Part shown: positions 33,839 to 45,386 of the stretch, one piece after another
How the letters are laid out: each line of letters begins with the position of its first letter
Numbering within the stretch: the stretch's first letter is position 1
Translations under genes and position numbers: made by a program
The notes under the pieces: model-generated
The model's database searches: none
Told to the model about the DNA's origin: nothing
What the model saw: only the letters and a program-made list of their open reading frames with translations
Assembly: GCF_030253575.1 (NCBI RefSeq)
Contig: NC_080559.1
Location: 33,165,501 to 33,229,500 of the forward strand
Source of the DNA: Rhododendron vialii
Taxonomy: Eukaryota > Streptophyta > Magnoliopsida > Ericales > Ericaceae
Length of the DNA stretch: 64,000 nt
Reading direction: 5' to 3'

Positions 33839-34369
33839 TGTAATCATATTCATCAGTCACGCTTTTGTACAAAAACTCCCAGCCACAAACTGGCCAACTT
33901 TTTTCAATTGAAACTCTCTTTGCCTTTCAGAAAAACTCTCGGTCTCTCTCTCTCTCTCTCACACACACACATTTGTAAGGTTTGAAGTGTGTTTTGTGGA
34001 TTGTGAAATTCCTTCTCCACGTGTTTTCTTTTCTTTTCTGTTTTTTATGCGAAGATATGGAAGTTTAATCTAGGAATCTGTTGGATTGAACTCCATTATC
34101 AAATAAACGAGAAGAGAATGTATTGTACTATGCGTTTACTTAATTTTCTTCCTCAATGAATATATTTTTATGGTACGTACGGATGTTGTTTTCTACTACT
34201 CCTAGCTTATTGGAATTATTAGGTTAGACGGAGGCGTTTGGAACTCCAATATTGGACATGGGGACCCTACTGCTGGCTTAGGAGCACAGCAGGATCTGTT
34301 CCCTCGAAATAGGTTTCATTTTGAAATCTGAAAATTTAAATCCAAACTGTTTATATAGGAAATCATGAG
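33839..34369. other. CT/CA microsatellite and unassigned segment
   Basis: The conserved minisatellite edge is followed by CT then CA repeats (about 33939-33970) and ~400 bp found only here and at 58.8-59.2 kb. Within it, 34223-34306 is open in one plus frame (DGGVWNSNIGHGDPTAGLGA) with AG before and GT after, so it could be an exon remnant. I do not recognise it. Confidence 0.45.
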
Positions 34370-35010
34370 AGAAAATAAGATGCGCCCGGGGCACATTACA
34401 AGAATAGAGAAAATGTGGATGCGCCTGGGGCGCTTTTGAATTTTTTCTGAGGCTCATGTGATGCAACAAATATTCTTGATTTGTGTTTTACTGAGCTTTT
34501 CTAGTCCGAATTGGTAGGAGACTAAAAAAAGGCAATTCTTTAAAAATTATAAGGATTGTTAAAGCATAAGAGAGGCACAAGAAGCCCGAACGAAGTGATT
34601 CCAAGAGTTGTTCAAGCATAAGAGAAGCACAAGAAGCCAGTATATATAGGAAGGGATTCCAAGAGTTCCATCCATGAAGATGTGGACTTATTGAACAACT
34701 TGGATCGATCTCCAACCGAAAGTAACCGAATTACTTCACCAAGGATCTCATATAGTAGATTGTAAAATTACAAATTGAGAGTGTGAGGATTGAGTGCGCA
34801 AGTACAGTGTAAGAATTGAGAGCGGGAGCGTAAGACATTAATTTGAAGGAGTTAATTAAAACTAGATCAACTGATTGATGATCCGCTTTAATAGGGAAAG
34901 AGACTAACCCTGTAATTAAACAGAGAAAGAGAAAATACTAGTACTTCTAATCTACACAGATCTGCATATATCAAGCCAACAAATTTAGTAGCAGAAACAT
35001 TTGAACTTGG
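34370..35010 (+). repeat. G2 block 5 with long AT-rich spacer
   Basis: Two GC-rich repeats (34380-34460), the TATA-less AT-rich part (CTAAAAAAAGG near 34522), paired GCATAAGAGA-GCACAAGAAG repeats, then a spacer leading to the U2 3' box at about 35000-35014. No PPR fragment precedes it. Confidence 0.65.
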
Positions 35011-35213
35011 TTTGGTTGGGGTGCGCCAAGCCAAGGCTATTTGCAACACCAAGGCAACGCATTAGAGGCCACAGTAGCAAGCTACTGTAGTGGGCCCTCC
35101 CCTCAAAAAATTATTAATTTAATAAAGAGTGAATCGATTGCCCACATATCAGATATTTAACTAATAAGTATAGATACTACACTTGATCTTTGCCAAAAGG
35201 CCGAGAAAGGAAT
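35011..35213 (-). ncRNA. U2 snRNA-like gene copy 4 (promoter best preserved)
   Basis: On the minus strand: ATTCCTTTCTCGGCCTTTTGG, CAAAGATCAAGTGTAGTATC, the ATATCTGATATGTGGGC stem-loop, Sm-like AATTTTTTGAGG, and an end at GGCGCACCCCAACCAAA followed by a 3' box (CAAACCAAGTTCAA). The GTAGTA branch-site pairing element is intact. Differences from usual U2 include ATTCC for ATACC, GGCAAAG for GGCTAAG and CTATACTTATTAGTTAAA for CTGTTCTTATCAGTTTAA. It may be transcribed but is probably a variant or pseudogene. Confidence 0.87.
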
Positions 35214-36107
35214 GTCTTCTCTTCTCTTGGGTTGCCTATTTTATAGTCAAGTTTTCTCTCCTCGTTTTTCTGCTTAGTTGATGTGGGAAACAAACCCCAA
35301 AGTAACAAACTGGGTTTTGCTGCTTTTGCACATATTCTGCTTGGTTTGTGCCATCAGTTCCACTTGGTTGTTTGAAGCCTCTGAGTACCTAGTGAGTCCC
35401 CCCCCCCTAAATTAGGCCATTAGATATCTAAGTTAGCCCTTTAAATTGCCCAATAATGAGATCAATACGCAACTCTGTATAGCTTAGAATGTGATTGAGT
35501 TGGTTCTAGCTTCAGAAAGTCTTTGCTACCCCTAGAGTTCCCTTTATTCTGCTTTTTAGCCCTGTAATTCCTCTCTTCTTTGTTTTGGTTTGGACCTTGT
35601 CTTGTACATGAGTATCCAATATCCCCTTGGTCCATGTTTTTTAGTTTGTTTTTTCTCTCAATGAAAAGCAACTTACCAAAACAAACTTGTACTAAAGCTT
35701 ATTGAGTGGACTCGTGTAGCGTGTGGAGGATCAAAACCAAACACTCACACACGAATTGAGAGAAAACTTAACTATTATTGGATCATATGCAATAACATTT
35801 CAAAAGAAAAAGACTCTCCAGAGGAGCAATCCTTTGAGCTCGACTCCCTCTGGTTATCTCTCATCCTCACCACAAATCTCACCTTGGGTGAATCCTGATG
35901 ATGAAACGGTTTTTGATTATTTAATGAAGTGTGGAGTGCCCAATGAACGTGTACCGTAGAACTAGGGATGTGTGCGTCAAAGGGATCTTAAAATGTGTAA
36001 ATGGTCGTGAAAACGAACTTTAGCCTTTGTTGCTCCAATGATCTTTGAATCGGTCTCCCTTCGACTGACTTTTCATAAATAAAATTTTATTATTAATTGG
36101 TCATTTC
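35214..36107. repeat. U2 5' flank plus L module
   Basis: Flank as elsewhere with a C run at about 35399-35407. The start of the L module is trimmed (TTGTACATG joins AGTATCCAATATCC at about 35609) relative to its duplicate at 60.45 kb. No gene is seen. Confidence 0.65.
35236..35289 (-). promoter_or_regulatory. Plant snRNA promoter: USE and TATA of U2 copy 4
   Basis: The TATA (TATAAAAT, 35238-35245) lies 24 nt upstream of the U2 5' end. The upstream sequence element core TTCCCACATCA (35279-35289; consensus RTCCCACATCG) lies 33 bp further. That spacing matches plant snRNA genes read by RNA polymerase II, as U2 is. Confidence 0.8.
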
Positions 36108-36681
36108 CATCATCTTTTAATACAGTTAAAACTTTATTTATCATTATATAATTGGTCTTAATCCTATTTAAAAAAAAACTATACGAGCATTTTATTGAAA
36201 GAATTTATTTTTCTACCAATTGAGGGTAAAACGGTTATGTATTTAGATTGGACAAGACTTCTAATGGTTCAATCCACGACCAAATTGGAGTTCGGAGTGT
36301 TTGGGGCAAGTCTGCAAAGTTGGACTTGTTTGCAATGTTCATGATGAGCCCGGAGCGCATTGTAATGCGCCTGGGCGCCAAGGAGTGCACCTGAGGCTCA
36401 TTGTAATGCTGGATAACATGTTAAACTTTCCGGACTTGGCCTGGACACTCCCGAACTCCAATTTTCACATGGTTTAAACCGTTAGAAAGCTTGTCCAATT
36501 TACTTTCTAGCCCAAGTATTTTGGATAAAAAATCATTTGTATATCTAATGAAGTGAGCATTTTACCCTGGATGGGTCAAAATATGATTCGTTCCGGTAAA
36601 ATGCCTGTATGTTACTCATTTTAAATTGGATCAAGACCCATTATTTATCAATAAATAGTATTTTTAAAGTACTAAAAGATG
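36108..36681. repeat. Foldback 7
   Basis: Left arm 36108-36326, right arm 36423-36681. The left arm lacks ~45 bp around 36243, where the coding for the AATTTGGTAGG part should be. The inner arms still pair. Confidence 0.82.
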
Positions 36682-37416
36682 ATGGGATCCAACCATAGAT
36701 GGGAGTTGAACATATAGTTTCTCTTTCCCCACATTGAACCAATTGATATTCTTGCTTGCGATTGGTATTTTTTTTGGAAGCATCAATCTGAATGATACAT
36801 TGTTTGGCAACAACTATAAATGTGTTTTGAATCAGAATGATGAATTTCAGTTGTTCATTACATCAAAAAAGAAAAACGTACTGAATATGCTCCCAAGGCG
36901 CATTACAGAAACTTAAAAAATAGGATGTGCCTAGGGAGCAATTCAATTGCGCCTGAGACACATTACAAAAAAGAAGAAATTCTGGGTGCGCCAAGCCAGG
37001 GCGCGACTTAAATGTGCCTTACAAAAAGAGTGCAAATTAATCAGGATGCACGCTCTTGGCGCAATTCAAATATGCCCGAGGCGCATGTGATGCAAATGTT
37101 TTTGGACTGGTTCGTTTTAGCCCGGGTCGGCTGGAGACTATAAAAGGCCTGCCTTTAAACATTAATTAGTGTAAGAATTTTTCAAGCAAAAGAGACACAC
37201 AAGAAGCCAGGGCAAAGGGTTTCCAAGAGTTCCATCCATGAAGATTTCATTGAGCAACTTAAATCGATCTCCAATCAAATCACTTCACCGAGAATTTCAT
37301 TTGGAATGTAAAATTACTCATCATCAAATTATTTCTCATCAATGGCGGCATTCTTTGTTGGTTACGCTTTCGTTACAAAAAATTAGTTAACTAGCTAAAA
37401 GGCCTATTCATTTAAA
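36682..37416 (+). repeat. G1 block 6
   Basis: The spacer lacks ~65 bp (near 36843) and the first GC-rich repeat is shortened. Three to four repeats follow (36890-37090), then intact CTATAAAAGG at 37138-37147 and the leader. Confidence 0.65.
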
Positions 37417-38172
37417 ATGCAAGTTGACAATATCTTGATTTCTTGGTACATTTCAAGACAAGGTATTGTGGAAGTTGACAATTGTTTTAACAAACTGCAA
37501 GGTGAAGTAAGGCCTAGCAGTGGTACATTGACCTTGCGTATCTTAGCTTCTGGGAAGAATGTTAATTTTTTCCAAGGCAAAATGTCTGATTTTTCTATTG
37601 AAATGGGACTTCATCATAGTGTTTTCCAAACTTCATTGTTGTATTTTTATGCAAATTAAAGTTTGGGGACATTACTTGGAGTGCTATTATATCAGGTCTT
37701 ATTGATGGGGAGCTGATATAATATGACCATGGGCTAGGTTTCAAAGCCCTGCAATTTTGTCATCAAATGGCGGAAGAAGGAATGGAGCCGAATAGTATGA
37801 CCTTCTTGAGCTTATTATCTGCTTGTAGCCACTTTGGTCATCTAGGTGAAGGCTGTAGAGTCGTTTATTCCATGAAATGGAGATTCAGAATGGGAAGCTC
37901 AATGAGGATTTGTTGGGCCAATCATGGAATGGGCATTTGGTATGATTCTGAAACTAGTGACTTTTCTATGTGGTAGGATTTTGGGAGCGCTATTGGCAGC
38001 TTGTAGAGTTCATGGGAACAAAAAGGTGAGGGGAATATGTAGCAAAATGGCTCTTATATATGGAACCTAAAAATGTTGGCTAGCAACTACCCTAAGTAAA
38101 GTTTAAGCTGTTGTTGAAAGGTGGGATAGAGTTGAAGAAGTACTGAGAGCAGCTGAGGTGGAGCTGCGTTGA
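37417..38172 (+). pseudogene. PPR-E gene fragment (copy 5)
   Basis: ISWYISRQGIVEVDNCFNKL to [15 protein letters not shown] is readable from 37417. Then AEEGMEPNSMTFLSLLSACS with HFGHLGEGCRVVYSMKWRF (37767-37976), then GALLAACRVHGNKK and RVEEVLRAAEVELR-like pieces. Stops and frame changes separate them. This copy starts the 4.2-kb unit that repeats at 41.8 kb. Confidence 0.8.
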
Positions 38173-38997
38173 AGCCTATTGATCAATCCATGGGTTTGTT
38201 TCTGGAAATCAATCACACCTTCAAATTCTTGAAATCTATGAGCCACTGGATGTTATATGTAGGAATGAAATTACATCAACAGAAAAAACTGAATGCTCCC
38301 AACGTGCAGTTGAAATTCGGTTGAGGCGTCCTACAGAATGAGAGAAAATAGAAAATGCCCGGGGCGTGATTCAATTGCGCCTGAGGCACATTACAAAAGG
38401 ATAGAAAATGTGAATGCGCCTAGGCACAACTTAAATGCGCCTGAGGCATATGTGAAGCAGCAAATATTTTTAAATTGTTTTTTTAATTGAGGTTTTCTAG
38501 TCTGAATTGGAGCAAGACTAAAAAAAGGCAATCCTTCAAACTTTATAACGATTTTTAAAGCATAAGAGAGGCACAAGAAGCCCATACGAAGTGACTCCAA
38601 GGGTTGTTCGAGCATAAAAGAAGCACAAGAAGCGAGTATAGGAAGGGATTCCAAGAGTTCCATCCATGAAGATGTGGACTTATTGAACAAATTGGATCGA
38701 TCTCCAGCCGAATTACTTCACCAAGGATCTCATATAGTAGATTGTAAAATTTCGAATTGAGAGTGCGAGGATTGAGTGCGCAAGTACAGTTTAAGAATTG
38801 AGAGAGGGAGCGTAAGACATTAATTTGAAGGAGTTAAAACTAGATCAGCTGATTGATGATCCGCTTAGTAGGGCAAGAGACTAACCTGTAATTAAACAGT
38901 CAACATAATACTAGTACTTCTCAATTACACAAATCTGCATATGTCAAGCTAACTAATTTGGTTCTAGACCTGAAGTAGCTGAAACATTTGAACTTGG
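38173..38997 (+). repeat. G2 block 6 with AT-rich spacer
   Basis: Three GC-rich repeats (38295-38460), TATA-less AT-rich part, paired GCACAAGAAG repeats (38570, 38622), then a spacer up to the U2 3' box at 38987-39001. Confidence 0.65.
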
Positions 38998-39200
38998 TTT
39001 GGTTGGGGTGCGCTAAGCCAAGGAAATAGTGCAACACCAATGCAACGTATTAGAGGCCGTAGTAGCAAGCTACTGTAGTGAGCCCTCCCCTCAAAAAATA
39101 TTAATTTAATAAAGAGTGAACCAATGGCCCACATATCAGATATTAAACTAATAAGAGCAGATACTACACTTGATCTTTGCCTGAAGGCCGAGAAAGGTAT
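38998..39200 (-). ncRNA. U2 snRNA-like gene copy 5 (canonical 5' end)
   Basis: The only copy whose minus strand starts exactly ATACCTTTCTCGGCC. It keeps AAGATCAAGTGTAGTATCTG, TTTAATATCTGATATGTGGG, an Sm-like ATTTTTTGAGG and an end AGCGCACCCCAACC with a 3' box. Changes: CTTCAGGCAAAG for CTTTTGGCTAAG in stem I, and several in the 3' domain. The TATA (39223-39233) is perfect. The USE (39266-39276, TTCCCACACCA) has one change from the ATCA form. Confidence 0.87.
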
Positions 39201-39664
39201 GTTCTCACTTCTCTTGAGCTGCCTATTTTATAGTCAAGTTTTCTCTCCTCGTTTTTCGGCTTAGTTGGTGTGGGAAACAAACCCCAAAGTAACAAATTGG
39301 GTTTTGCTGCTTTTGCACATATTCTGCTTGGTTTGTGCCGTCAATTTGACTCGGTTGTTTGAAGCCTTTGAGCACCTAGTGAGTCTTTGTGTCCACCAAT
39401 TACATTGTAGCTGTTGAATCTATTGAGTATCAGATTACTTGGGCCCCCCCCCCCCCCGCCCAATTAGCCCTTTAGATATCTAAATTAGCCCTCTAAATTG
39501 CCCAATAATGAGTTCAATAGCTCTGTATAGCTTAGAATGTGATTGACTTGGTTCTAGCTTCAGGAAGTCTTTGCTACCCCTCAAGTTCCCTTTGTTCTGC
39601 TTTTTAGCCTTGTAATTCCGCTTTTCTTTCTGTTTTGGTTTGGACCTTGTCTAGTACATGGTAC
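39201..39664. repeat. U2 5' flank module
   Basis: Flank as in copy 1, with a run of about 16 C at 39443-39458 (a slippage-prone tract), ending at CTAGTACATGG where the SINE segment starts. Confidence 0.65.
39223..39276 (-). promoter_or_regulatory. snRNA promoter of U2 copy 5
   Basis: TATAAAAT about 24 nt upstream of the U2 5' end and a USE-like TTCCCACACCA some 33 bp beyond, in polymerase II spacing. Confidence 0.72.
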
Positions 39665-39944
39665 ATCCGGTTTTGAAGAAAACGATGAATCTCTACAATA
39701 GAAGAAATATGTGGTCTTGATAGGAATTAACGTACACGTTTCCAAATATATTGGGGTTCCTGTGTTCCAGAGTCTTCGACAATCGTATAGTACCATTCAT
39801 TTTTATCTTTGGAAACTCGTATATACTAGATACCACATGCATCACAAAAGATGGAATTTTCAAACTTATGTTTGGACCTTTGAACTTGTGGGGAAGACTG
39901 AAAAGTGGATGAGAAATGTAATAGGCAAAAAGGGTAGGCGTGAA
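39665..39944. other. Unassigned segment before the SINE
   Basis: About 95% like 2466-2755. No family recognised. Confidence 0.45.
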
Positions 39945-40018
39945 GTTGCCTCCCATCTCAGTTGGTAGAGCAAGCAATGGACACTTAATTTGGTGAGAGT
40001 TCAAACCCCAACCCTACA
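39945..40018 (+). repeat. tRNA-like SINE head (copy 2)
   Basis: Again 74 nt, with GTTGGTAGAGC and AGTTCAAACCCC. The anticodon arm differs (AAGCAATGG), as expected for a non-functional copy. Confidence 0.62.
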
Positions 40019-40333
40019 TTCCTTTCTCCTAGTAGGATTTTCTTAAATTGAAAATAGAAGTATTCGATTTGAACAAAGGACTATTTTTTTTTCATAATAA
40101 ATACATGCGCCTGAAGTTAACTGCTTGGAATTTTTTGCTTAAAACTCGAGTTTCAAGTCTCCATAATCTGTTGGGGAGAGTTAAACATCTGCTTTAATGC
40201 TCAAATCACATGGTAATATCTTAGCTTCGGACTTGAAATAGATGCATTGGAATTTCCTACAAATAGCTATGCAATGTTAAGACATCTGGAAATTTAGTTT
40301 ATGAAGAAAACTACTTGTGACGTAATAGGGGTG
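40019..40333. other. AT-rich spacer
   Basis: Nothing recognised; shared with the other SINE segments. Confidence 0.45.
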
Positions 40334-40488
40334 TTTTTTTTTTTGTCATTCTTTATTCCTAATCTACTATATCCTAGGGGACTTGAGTAGAGGGATGGGT
40401 GCTTACCACAGGAATCGAACCCTGCCCATGTGTGTCGGAGTATAAGGGAGACACCAACTGCACTCCACTCCACTTGCAATGGGTGTCA
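40334..40488 (-). repeat. tRNA-derived SINE with poly(A) tail (copy 2)
   Basis: Shorter version of the 3147-3316 element. The A run is ~11, and the CAAGAACCTCAG stretch is missing next to the box B complement (GGAATCGAACCC on the plus strand). Confidence 0.62.
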
Positions 40489-40824
40489 TGTTCTTTTTCT
40501 TCTCCTAAATTAAAAACAAGTCTTTTAACGTATAAACAAGCCAAGGTTTGAACATGTTTTGAAACTCATTTCGAGTCATGTTTGAGTAAATTAAATTTGA
40601 CTTTCATTCAATTCAAATGTAAGTACCTTAAGACTAGCCTCATTCTGCTAAGTTTTCTTTAAAAAATAAGTAATTATTTGTAATTTTTAAACTTAAAAAT
40701 AATGTATTTGCTAAAACAATTTGTCAACAAAGAAAAAGAAAAAAGAAAAGGAGCAGTCTACCAGGGATGGAATTAATTATGCATTATTTGCAAACAAAAG
40801 TATTCGGTTATTCGAGAAAAATCA
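40489..40824. other. AT-rich spacer
   Basis: Nothing recognised. Confidence 0.45.
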
Positions 40825-41220
40825 ATATACTCTTGGCCGCGTCGAATTTCCCTTGACTGCTACAAATTACTCTTGGACGTGTTGAATTGCACTTGGCCGC
40901 ATCGAATTGCACTTGGCTGCTGCGAATTACTCATGTCCGCCTCAAATTGTACTTGGCCGCTACGAATTCCTCTTAGCCGCGTCGAATTGCACTAGGCCGC
41001 TTTGAATTGCACTTGGCCGCATTTATTGCACATGGCCGCGTCGAATTGCACATGGCTGAGTTTAATTGCACTTGGCCGCATCTAATTGCCCTGCAAAGTG
41101 CAACTAGAAGCGGCCAAGAGTAATTTGAAGCGGCCAAGTGCAATTCGACGCGGCTAAGAGTAATTCGTAGCGGCCAAGTGCAATTAGATGCGGCCAAGTG
41201 TAATTCGACGCGGCCAATTA
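40825..41220. repeat. Inverted minisatellite (copy 2)
   Basis: Units GAATTGCACTTGGCCGCxTC run forward to about 41090, then in reverse complement (GCGGCCAAGTGCAATTCGA) to 41220. The unit order differs from 3655-4022 and the centre is CCCTGCAAAGTGCAACTAG, not a perfect palindrome. Confidence 0.83.
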
Positions 41221-41769
41221 ATTTATCTATAGCTTATCTCCCTTGTTGCGAATAGCCGCCCCCAAGAGAAGCCTTGAAGCCGGACCTGGTGTTCTTCTCC
41301 ATGAATTTCTCAATTATCAGAGAAAAAACAAACATACAATTGCTTTCACAGATATTTATGCAGAATAAATTGTTCATATTCATACACATTGATCCAACTT
41401 ATTGTACTCTTCCTTCCTTTTCTTTCAATCAACAAATTCGTTGTATCCTCTCATCTATTTGCTCTTAAAATATGTTAGTATACAATACACAATTCTAGCA
41501 AAATACATCTCATCCAGTGCTATGTAATTTGAGAGTTTACAAGTTCCACAGGACCACTGGAAAAGACCAAAATGGGCCTTTAAACATCGATAAAAGTTGC
41601 ACCTTCCATCACAGTTTTAGGCAGTGGTTTTCTGTTGCTGCACCACCAGCACAGATGCTCTACCCTTGAGATCCGACGACGAAAGAATGTCTCCGATCAC
41701 TCCCATCTCCGGCAACTCACTCCACCCTTTCAACCCTGACATCTGTGAAAACTCCACACCCCAGTGTCT
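41221..41769 (-). pseudogene. CHX 3' end fragment with 3' flank (copy 2)
   Basis: Equivalent to the fragment at 1-411, here with its full 3' flank visible. The stop lies near 41617-41619 and the coding sequence breaks at about 41769 into PPR sequence. Confidence 0.8.
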
Positions 41770-42404
41770 GTTGCTTCTGGGAAGAATGTTAATCTTTTCA
41801 AGGCAAAATGTCTGATTTTGCTATTGAAAATGGACTTAATCACAATGTTTTCCAAACTTCATTGTTGGATTTTGATGTAAAGTTTGGGGACATGGAGAAC
41901 AGCATTACTTGGAGTGCTATTATATAAGGTCATATTGATGGAGAGCAGATATAATATGACCATGGGCTAAGTTTTGAAGCCCTGCAATTTTGTCGTCAAA
42001 TGGCAGAAGAAGGAATGGAGCCGAATAGTATGACCTTCTTGAGCTTATTAATTGCTTGTAACCACTCTGGCCATTTAGGTGAAGGCTGTAGAGTCGTTTA
42101 TGCCATGAAATGGAGATTCGGAATGGGAAGCTCAACGAGGATTTGTTGGGCCAATCATGGAATGCGCATTTGGTATGATTATGAAACTAGTGACTTTTCT
42201 ATGTGGTAGGATTTTGGGAGCGCTATTGGCAGCTTGTAGAGTTCATGGGAACCAAAAAATGAAGGGAATATGTAGCAAAATGGCTCTTATATTTGGAACC
42301 CTAAAATGCTGGCTAGCTACTACACTTAGTAAAGTTTAAGCTGTTGTTGAAAGGTGGGATAGAGTTGAAGAAGTACGGAGAGCAGCCGAGGTGGAGCTGC
42401 GTTG
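41770..42404 (+). pseudogene. PPR-E gene fragment (copy 6)
   Basis: Duplicate of copy 1 with very few differences (e.g. GAAGGGAATATG for GAGGGGAATATG). Same CHX junction at its 5' edge and same breaks. Confidence 0.8.
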
Positions 42405-43194
42405 AAGCCTAATGATGAATGCATGGGTTTGTTTCTGGAAATCTATTGCACCTTCAAATTCTTGAAATCTATGAGCCACTAGATGTTATATGTAGCAATG
42501 AAATTACATCAACAGAAAAAACTGAATGCTCCCAACGTGCAATTGAAATTCGCTTGAGGCGCCCTATAGAATGAGAGAAAATAGTATGCACCCGGGGCAC
42601 GATTCAATTGCGCCTGAGGCACATTACAAAAGGATAGAAAATGCGAATGTGCCCGGGCACAACTTAAATGTGCCTGAGGCACCTGTGAAGCAGCAAATAT
42701 TTTTCATTTGTTTTTTTAACTGAGTTTGTCTAGTCTGAATTGGAGCGAGACTAAAAAAAGGTAATCCTTCAAACATTATAACAAATTTTCAAAGCATAAG
42801 AGAGGCACAAGAAGCCAGTATGAAGTGACTCCAAGAGTTGTTCGAGCATAAGAGAGGCACAAGAAGCCAATATAGGAAGGGATTCCAAGAGTTCCATCCA
42901 TGAAGATGTGGACTTGTTGAACAACTTGGATCGATCTCCAACCGAATTACTTCACCAAGGATCTCATATAGTAGATTGTAAAATTACGAATTGAGAGTGC
43001 GAGGATTGAGTGCACAAGTATAGTGTAAGAATTGAGAGCAGGAGGATTGATGATCCTCTTAATAGGGAAAGAGATAACCCTACAATTAAACAGTCGACAA
43101 ACTACTAGTACTTCTCAATTAAAGAGATCTGCATATGTCAAGCCAACTAATTTGGTTCTAGACCTGAAGTAGTAGAAACATTTCAACTTTGTTT
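42405..43194 (+). repeat. G2 block 7 with AT-rich spacer
   Basis: Counterpart of 1063-1837; the GC-rich repeats lie at 42525-42680. Confidence 0.65.
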
Positions 43195-43390
43195 GTTTGG
43201 GGTGCGCCAAGCCAAGGCAATAGTGTCATACCAAGGCAAAGCATTATAGGCTCCTGCAACTACTGTAGTGGGCCCTCCCCTCAAAAAATTATTAACTTAA
43301 TAAAAGTAAACCGATGGCCCACATATCAAATATTAAACTAATAAGAACAAATACTACACTTGATCTTTGCCAGAAGGCCGAGAGAATTAT
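43195..43390 (-). ncRNA. U2 snRNA-like gene copy 6 (probable pseudogene)
   Basis: Duplicate of copy 1: same ATAATTCTCTCGG 5' end and GGCAAAGATC. Here the USE core is intact (TTCCCACATCA, 43456-43466), while the TATA is the altered CTATAACATAG (43413-43423). Confidence 0.85.
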
Positions 43391-43823
43391 GTCCTTTCTT
43401 CTCTTGGATTGCCTATGTTATAGTCAAGTTTTTTCTCCTCATTTTTTTGCGTAGTTGATGTGGGAAACAAACCCCAAAGTAACAATCTGGGTTTTGCTAC
43501 TTTTGCACATATTCTGCTTGGTTTGTGCCGTCAAGTCGACTCGGTTGTTTGAAGCCTCTGAGCACCTAGTGAGTCCTTGTGTCCACCAATTACAATATAA
43601 CTGCTGAATCTATTGAGTATCAGATTGCTTGGGATAAACACCCCCCCTAAATTAGCCCTCTAAATTTCCCAGTAATGAGTTCAATACATAGCTCTATATA
43701 GCTTAGAATGTGATTGACTTGGTTCTAGCTTCAGGAAGTCTTTGCTACCCCTCAAGTTCCCTTTGTTTTACTTTTTAGCCCTGTAATTCCTCTCTTCTTT
43801 CTGTTTTGGTTTGGACCTTGTCT
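43391..43823. repeat. U2 5' flank module
   Basis: Counterpart of 2033-2465; it carries the USE and ends at the SINE segment. Confidence 0.65.
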
Positions 43824-44114
43824 AGTACATGGGACATCCGATTTTTAAGAAAATGATAAATCTCTACAATAGAAGGAATATGTGGTCTTGATAGGAATTA
43901 ACGTAGACGTTTCCAAATATATTGGGTTTCCTGTGTTTCAGAGTCTTCGACAATCGTATAGTACCATTCATTTTTATCTTTGGAAACTCGTATACACTAG
44001 ATACCACATGCATCACAAAAGATGGAATTTTCAAACTTATGTTTGGACCTTTGAACTTGTGGGGGAGACTGAAAAGTGGAGGAAAATGTTATAGGAAAAA
44101 AGGGTAAACGTGAA
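43824..44114. other. Unassigned segment before the SINE
   Basis: Counterpart of 2466-2755. Confidence 0.45.
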
Positions 44115-44188
44115 GTTGCCTCCCATCTCAGTTGGTAGAGCAGGTAATGGACACTTAATTTGGTGAGAGTTCAAACCCCACTCCCACA
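44115..44188 (+). repeat. tRNA-like SINE head (copy 3)
   Basis: Identical to the 74-nt head at 2756-2829 as far as I can see. Confidence 0.65.
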
Positions 44189-44505
44189 TTCCTTTCTCCT
44201 AGTAGAATTTTCTTAAATTGAAAATAGATGTATTCGCTTCGAACAAAGAAGGTTTGTTTTTTTTCTATAATAAATACATGTGCATGAAGTTTACTGCTTG
44301 GAATTTTTTGCTCAATACTTGAGTTTCAAGTCTCCATAGTCTGTTGGAGAGAGTTAAACATCTGCTTTAACGCTCATATCACATGGTAATATCTTAGCTT
44401 CGGACTTGAAATAGATGCGCTGAAATTTCCTACAAATAGCTATGCAATGTTGTGACGTCTGGAAATTTAGTTTATGAAGAAAACTACTTGTGACGTAATA
44501 TGGTG
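44189..44505. other. AT-rich spacer
   Basis: Nothing recognised. Confidence 0.45.
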
Positions 44506-44680
44506 TTTTTTTTTTTTTTTTTTGTCATTCGTTTATTCCTAATCTACTATATTCTAGGGGGCTTGAGGAGAGGGATGGGTGCTCACCGCAAGAACCTCAG
44601 GAATTGAACCCTGCCCATGTGCGTCGGAGTATAAGGGAGACACCAACTGCACTCCACTCCACTTGCAATGGGTGTCATGT
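44506..44680 (-). repeat. tRNA-derived SINE with poly(A) tail (copy 3)
   Basis: As 3147-3316 but with an A run of about 18 instead of 15. Confidence 0.65.
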
Positions 44681-45014
44681 TCTTTTTCTTCTCCTTAATT
44701 AAAAACCAGTATTTTAACATACAAACAAGCCAAGGTTTGAACATGTTTTGAAACTCATTTCGAGTCATGTTTGAGTTAATTAAATTCGACTTTCATTCAA
44801 TTCAATTGTAAGTACCTTAAGACCAGCCCAGTTCTGCTAAGTTTTCTTTAAAAATAAGTAATTATTTGTAATTTCTAAACTTAAAAATAATGTATTTGCT
44901 GAAACAATTTGTCAAAAAAAAAAAGAAAAAAGAAAAGGAGCAGTGTACCAGGGATGGAATTAATTATGCATTATTAACAAACAAAAGTATTCGGTTATTC
45001 AAAAAAAATCAATC
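44681..45014. other. AT-rich spacer
   Basis: Nothing recognised. Confidence 0.45.
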
Positions 45015-45386
45015 CACTCTTGGCCGCATCGATTTTTGCTTGACCCCTACGAATTACTCTTGGACGCGTTTAGTTGCACTTGGCAGCATTGAATTGCTCT
45101 TGGCTGAATCGAATTGCACTTGGCTACTGTGAATTACTCATGTCTGCCTCGAATTGCACTTGGCCGCGTTTAAGTGCACTTGGCCGCATTGAATTGCACT
45201 AGGCCGCTTCGAATTGCATTTGGCCACATGGAATTGCACTTGGCCGCGTCGAATTGCACTTGGCCAAGTGCAATTCGACGCGGCCAAGTACAATTCCATG
45301 CGGCCAAGTGCAATTCAATATGGCCAAGTGCAATTCAATGCGACCAAGAGTAATTCGTAGCGGCCAAGTGTAATTCGATGCGGCCA
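45015..45386. repeat. Inverted minisatellite (copy 3)
   Basis: Near-identical to 3655-4022, with the same perfect central palindrome GCACTTGGCCAAGTGC. Confidence 0.85.

Larger units (their letters stand above)
33970..36290. repeat. Block B, copy 1
   Basis: This recurs at 58815-61090 (offset about 24845) at roughly 98% identity. It covers the unassigned segment, a G2 block, a U2-like copy, its flank, an L module and the left arm of a foldback. Confidence 0.8.

Noticed and set aside
39443-39458. C run as a G-quadruplex or regulatory site
   Set aside because: Other U2 flanks have 7-12 C or A runs at the same place; slippage explains it and no spaced G-tracts exist.
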